Assembly (NCBI GenBank): GCA_964523295.1
Contig: CAZGAH010000010.1
Coordinates: 15,452-79,451, forward strand
Source: CAZGAH01 sp964523295
GTDB lineage: Bacteria > Desulfobacterota > Desulfovibrionia > Desulfovibrionales > Desulfovibrionaceae
Reading direction: 5' to 3'
Length of the DNA: 64,000 nucleotides
Positions 62,600-64,000 of this stretch are shown piece by piece (the stretch's first letter is position 1; every line of letters begins with the position of its first letter). The notes beneath the pieces are model-generated. The model had not been told where the DNA came from. It saw nothing but the letters and a program-made list of their open reading frames with translations, and did not search any database. The position numbers and the translations under genes are program-made.

Positions 62600-63796
62600 A
62601 TGGTCATGATGAATCACTTAATTGACTTTTTTAGCTTACATCAAGCGATTCCTTTTATATGCGCGATTAGCTTCGGAACTCTTTTTGTTTACTACATAGC
62701 TGTTCAAAAGGAGTTTGTCCGTCGAGTCTTCCTTTTTGTTTCTGGTATTGCAATTTTGGGTATACTGGACTATAGTTCATTAATTTTCCTCGTTATTGTT
62801 TCCGTATTTGCATTTTTGCTCTGCAAAAAAATTACTCACAAAAAAAAGCTATTTATTTTTCTTTTTTTCATTCTTTTGTGTTTTATTTTATCACTTAAGT
62901 CAGCCATTCAGCTTTTAAATAAAAAAGACTTCTCAGTTCTCTTTGGCTCATCATATTATTTGTTTAGGATTTTGTCATTTGTAGTTGAGTCATACAAGGG
63001 CAATCATGCTTATAAAAATGTTAAAATTTTTGAATATTTTTTGTGGGTTTTTTTCCCCCCAATCATTATTGCAGGGCCAATTATGCGTTTTCATGAGCTG
63101 CAATTAGTCGACAAGCAACCAATTCCTTCTAAAATGCTTTCTGCTTACATCTTGTTTTTTATATTTGTTTTTATAAAACTTGTTTTTGTTGATATATATT
63201 TATATAAAATCGCCTACGTGTATTGCTTAACAGCCGCGAAAGAGGTTAAAACTATTCTATCTCTAATTTTATTTGGTGCAAGTTCTTTTCTTCACGCCTA
63301 TATTGACTTGTTGCTTTATACAGAACTAAGCAAAGCCCTTGCTCGGTTTTTCGGTTTTAGTACCATAGAAAACTTCAATTACCCACTCCTCTCAACAAAT
63401 ATTTCACAATTTTGGCAACGATGGCACATGTCGCTTTCTGGGTGGACTCGTGATTATATATTTTTCCCTGTCCTTATAAAAACTCGAAAAACTTGGCTGG
63501 CTTCATATTCCAGCATGCTTGTGATCGGAATGTGGCACCAAATCTCTTTGAATTGGTTTCTTTGGGCTCTGTTGCATGGTTCAGCATTGAATGTTTACTC
63601 TCTCATAAGAAGAACCAAAGTGTACAGATTCATAAACTCTTCCCAAGCAGGGTTTATTTTTTTAAGTTTTTTGGGTTCACTTTTTGTGTTATCTTTCGTA
63701 TCCTTTGTGTTTATTCTTGTTGCTTTTAATAACTTTAAAGATCCTTACATTTTATTGCGTGATTGTTTTCTGCATTATGCTCGAGGCCAAGCCTAG
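62600..63796 (+). CDS. MBOAT O-acyltransferase (DltB-like)
   Basis: This 398-residue polytopic membrane enzyme has around 11 hydrophobic segments. The family core is IIAGPIMRFHELQ, then NFNYPLLSTNISQFWQRWHM with H276, SLSGWTRDYIFFPV, and the catalytic-His region VIGMWHQISLNWFLWALLHG with H313. It is shorter and more AT-rich than the MBOAT at 42.1 kb and is not a close copy of it. It would take the acyl group from the carrier protein and pass it outward, presumably through the microprotein. Its end overlaps the next gene start by 20 bases. Confidence 0.92.
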   Translation: MVMMNHLIDFFSLHQAIPFICAISFGTLFVYYIAVQKEFVRRVFLFVSGIAILGILDYSSLIFLVIVSVFAFLLCKKITHKKKLFIFLFFILLCFILSLKSAIQLLNKKDFSVLFGSSYYLFRILSFVVESYKGNHAYKNVKIFEYFLWVFFPPIIIAGPIMRFHELQLVDKQPIPSKMLSAYILFFIFVFIKLVFVDIYLYKIAYVYCLTAAKEVKTILSLILFGASSFLHAYIDLLLYTELSKALARFFGFSTIENFNYPLLSTNISQFWQRWHMSLSGWTRDYIFFPVLIKTRKTWLASYSSMLVIGMWHQISLNWFLWALLHGSALNVYSLIRRTKVYRFINSSQAGFIFLSFLGSLFVLSFVSFVFILVAFNNFKDPYILLRDCFLHYARGQA

Positions 63797-63866
63797 CAGT
63801 TCCGATTTTGTCCGCACAATGCTATTAATCTGGTGGTTGTTGGTCACCGCTTCTATTTGGTCGTAA
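63777..63866 (+). pseudogene. Start of a membrane-anchored gene truncated by IS66
   Basis: A 29-residue ORF overlaps the MBOAT end: MLEAKPSSSDFVRTMLLIWW, then LLVTASIWS, a short polar start followed by one membrane helix. The frame ends four bases into the IS66 terminal sequence (GTAAGCG). In Dlt and Alg operons an anchored SGNH protein usually follows the MBOAT, so this is probably the remnant of that gene. The identity of the lost part is inferred. Confidence 0.6.
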
Positions 63867-64000
63867 GCGCCAAAACAACCCCGTCTTCCCAGGGTCATTT
63901 CACGCTGCTATGAGTCAGTCGGATTGGCGTTTATGCTGAGGAGGCTTCGGTCCAGGTATTGCGGAAGAAGGGCTTTGCGCGCCTCGGTGGTCTGTGCGTA
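63863..64000 (-). mobile_element. IS66-family element, right-edge portion
   Basis: The IS66-type end GTAAGCGCC begins at 63863 and is followed by the same sequence found at 4881-5012. The element continues beyond the window. It inserted into the last gene of the Dlt-like operon. Confidence 0.85.
63908..64000 (-). CDS. IS66 transposase, C-terminal end only
   Basis: Minus-strand residues YAQTTEARKALLPQYLDRSL, LSINANPTDS and a stop at 63908. They align with the end of the remnant at 4922 (TAETYKALLLQYLTEDSLPQ, NANPSGS). This is the variable C-terminal tail after the PYSYLR...FERLP block. Whether the rest is intact cannot be seen. Confidence 0.8.
   Translation of the reverse strand, partial: YAQTTEARKALLPQYLDRSLLSINANPTDS

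Noticed and set aside
1..64000. CRISPR arrays, tRNA and rRNA genes
   Set aside because: No regularly spaced direct repeats, no cloverleaf with a TTCGANTC-type T-arm and acceptor pairing, and no rRNA-like conserved sequence were seen on either strand.

Overview
The window looks like a chromosomal segment of a Gram-negative, flagellated anaerobe, most likely a Desulfovibrio-type sulfate reducer. This is inferred from high-GC core genes, HypF ([NiFe]-hydrogenase maturation), a glutaredoxin / ferredoxin-thioredoxin reductase-type pair, futalosine-route menaquinone genes (futalosine hydrolase and MenG), flagellar hook genes and CheD. Seven runs of exactly 10 N (20870, 23184, 35101, 43136, 43506, 48100, 51467) show it is a scaffold of joined contigs. 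Several genes are split only by these gaps.

Layout. 1-0.66 kb: an AT-richer gene cut by the left edge. 1.3-4.7 kb: hypF and a receiver-GGDEF regulator. 4.9-5.7 kb: an internally deleted IS66 remnant. 5.8-14.4 kb: a surface-polysaccharide block with a WecA-like initiating transferase, a polymerase/ligase-like membrane protein, a B12-binding radical SAM enzyme, a GT9 enzyme, a frameshifted membrane glycosyltransferase and a GT2 enzyme. 14.9-15.2 kb: a small ISL3-ended element. 15.3-19.5 kb: fliK-flgD-flgE. 19.8-27.1 kb: a broken lipoprotein gene, trmO, glutaredoxin, FTR, a PEP-synthase-like protein, pdxJ, an AraC regulator and an EamA transporter. 27.1-38 kb: pyrF, a Cys-cluster protein, APS kinase, a glycosyltransferase, a PEGA/TPR protein, and many decayed elements (Hsp20, IS1595, IS200). 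38-45 kb: two membrane glycosyltransferases and an MBOAT/SGNH acylation pair. 45-54.5 kb: an EAL-like/HDOD protein, mqnB, a nucleotide-sugar dehydrogenase, menG, a large acidic repeat protein, cheD and an HDOD protein.

54.6-64 kb is an AT-rich accessory island built from an IS110 element, an ISL3 element and an IS66 element around what appears to be a Dlt-like envelope acylation operon. Its genes are contiguous: a tandem-flavodoxin protein, a 52-residue single-helix microprotein ending in F-R-Y-M-G-F, an acyl carrier protein, an AMP-forming acyl/aminoacyl ligase, an MBOAT O-acyltransferase, and a final membrane-anchored gene that is cut by IS66. An SGNH-hydrolase-like (DltD-like) gene lies on the other side of the ISL3 copy.

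The expected logic is as follows. The ligase activates an acyl group and loads it onto the carrier protein. The MBOAT passes it across the membrane, probably through the tyrosine of the microprotein, and an SGNH protein places it on a surface polymer. The acyl group, the polymer and the role of the flavoprotein are unknown. This is the most interesting part of the window.
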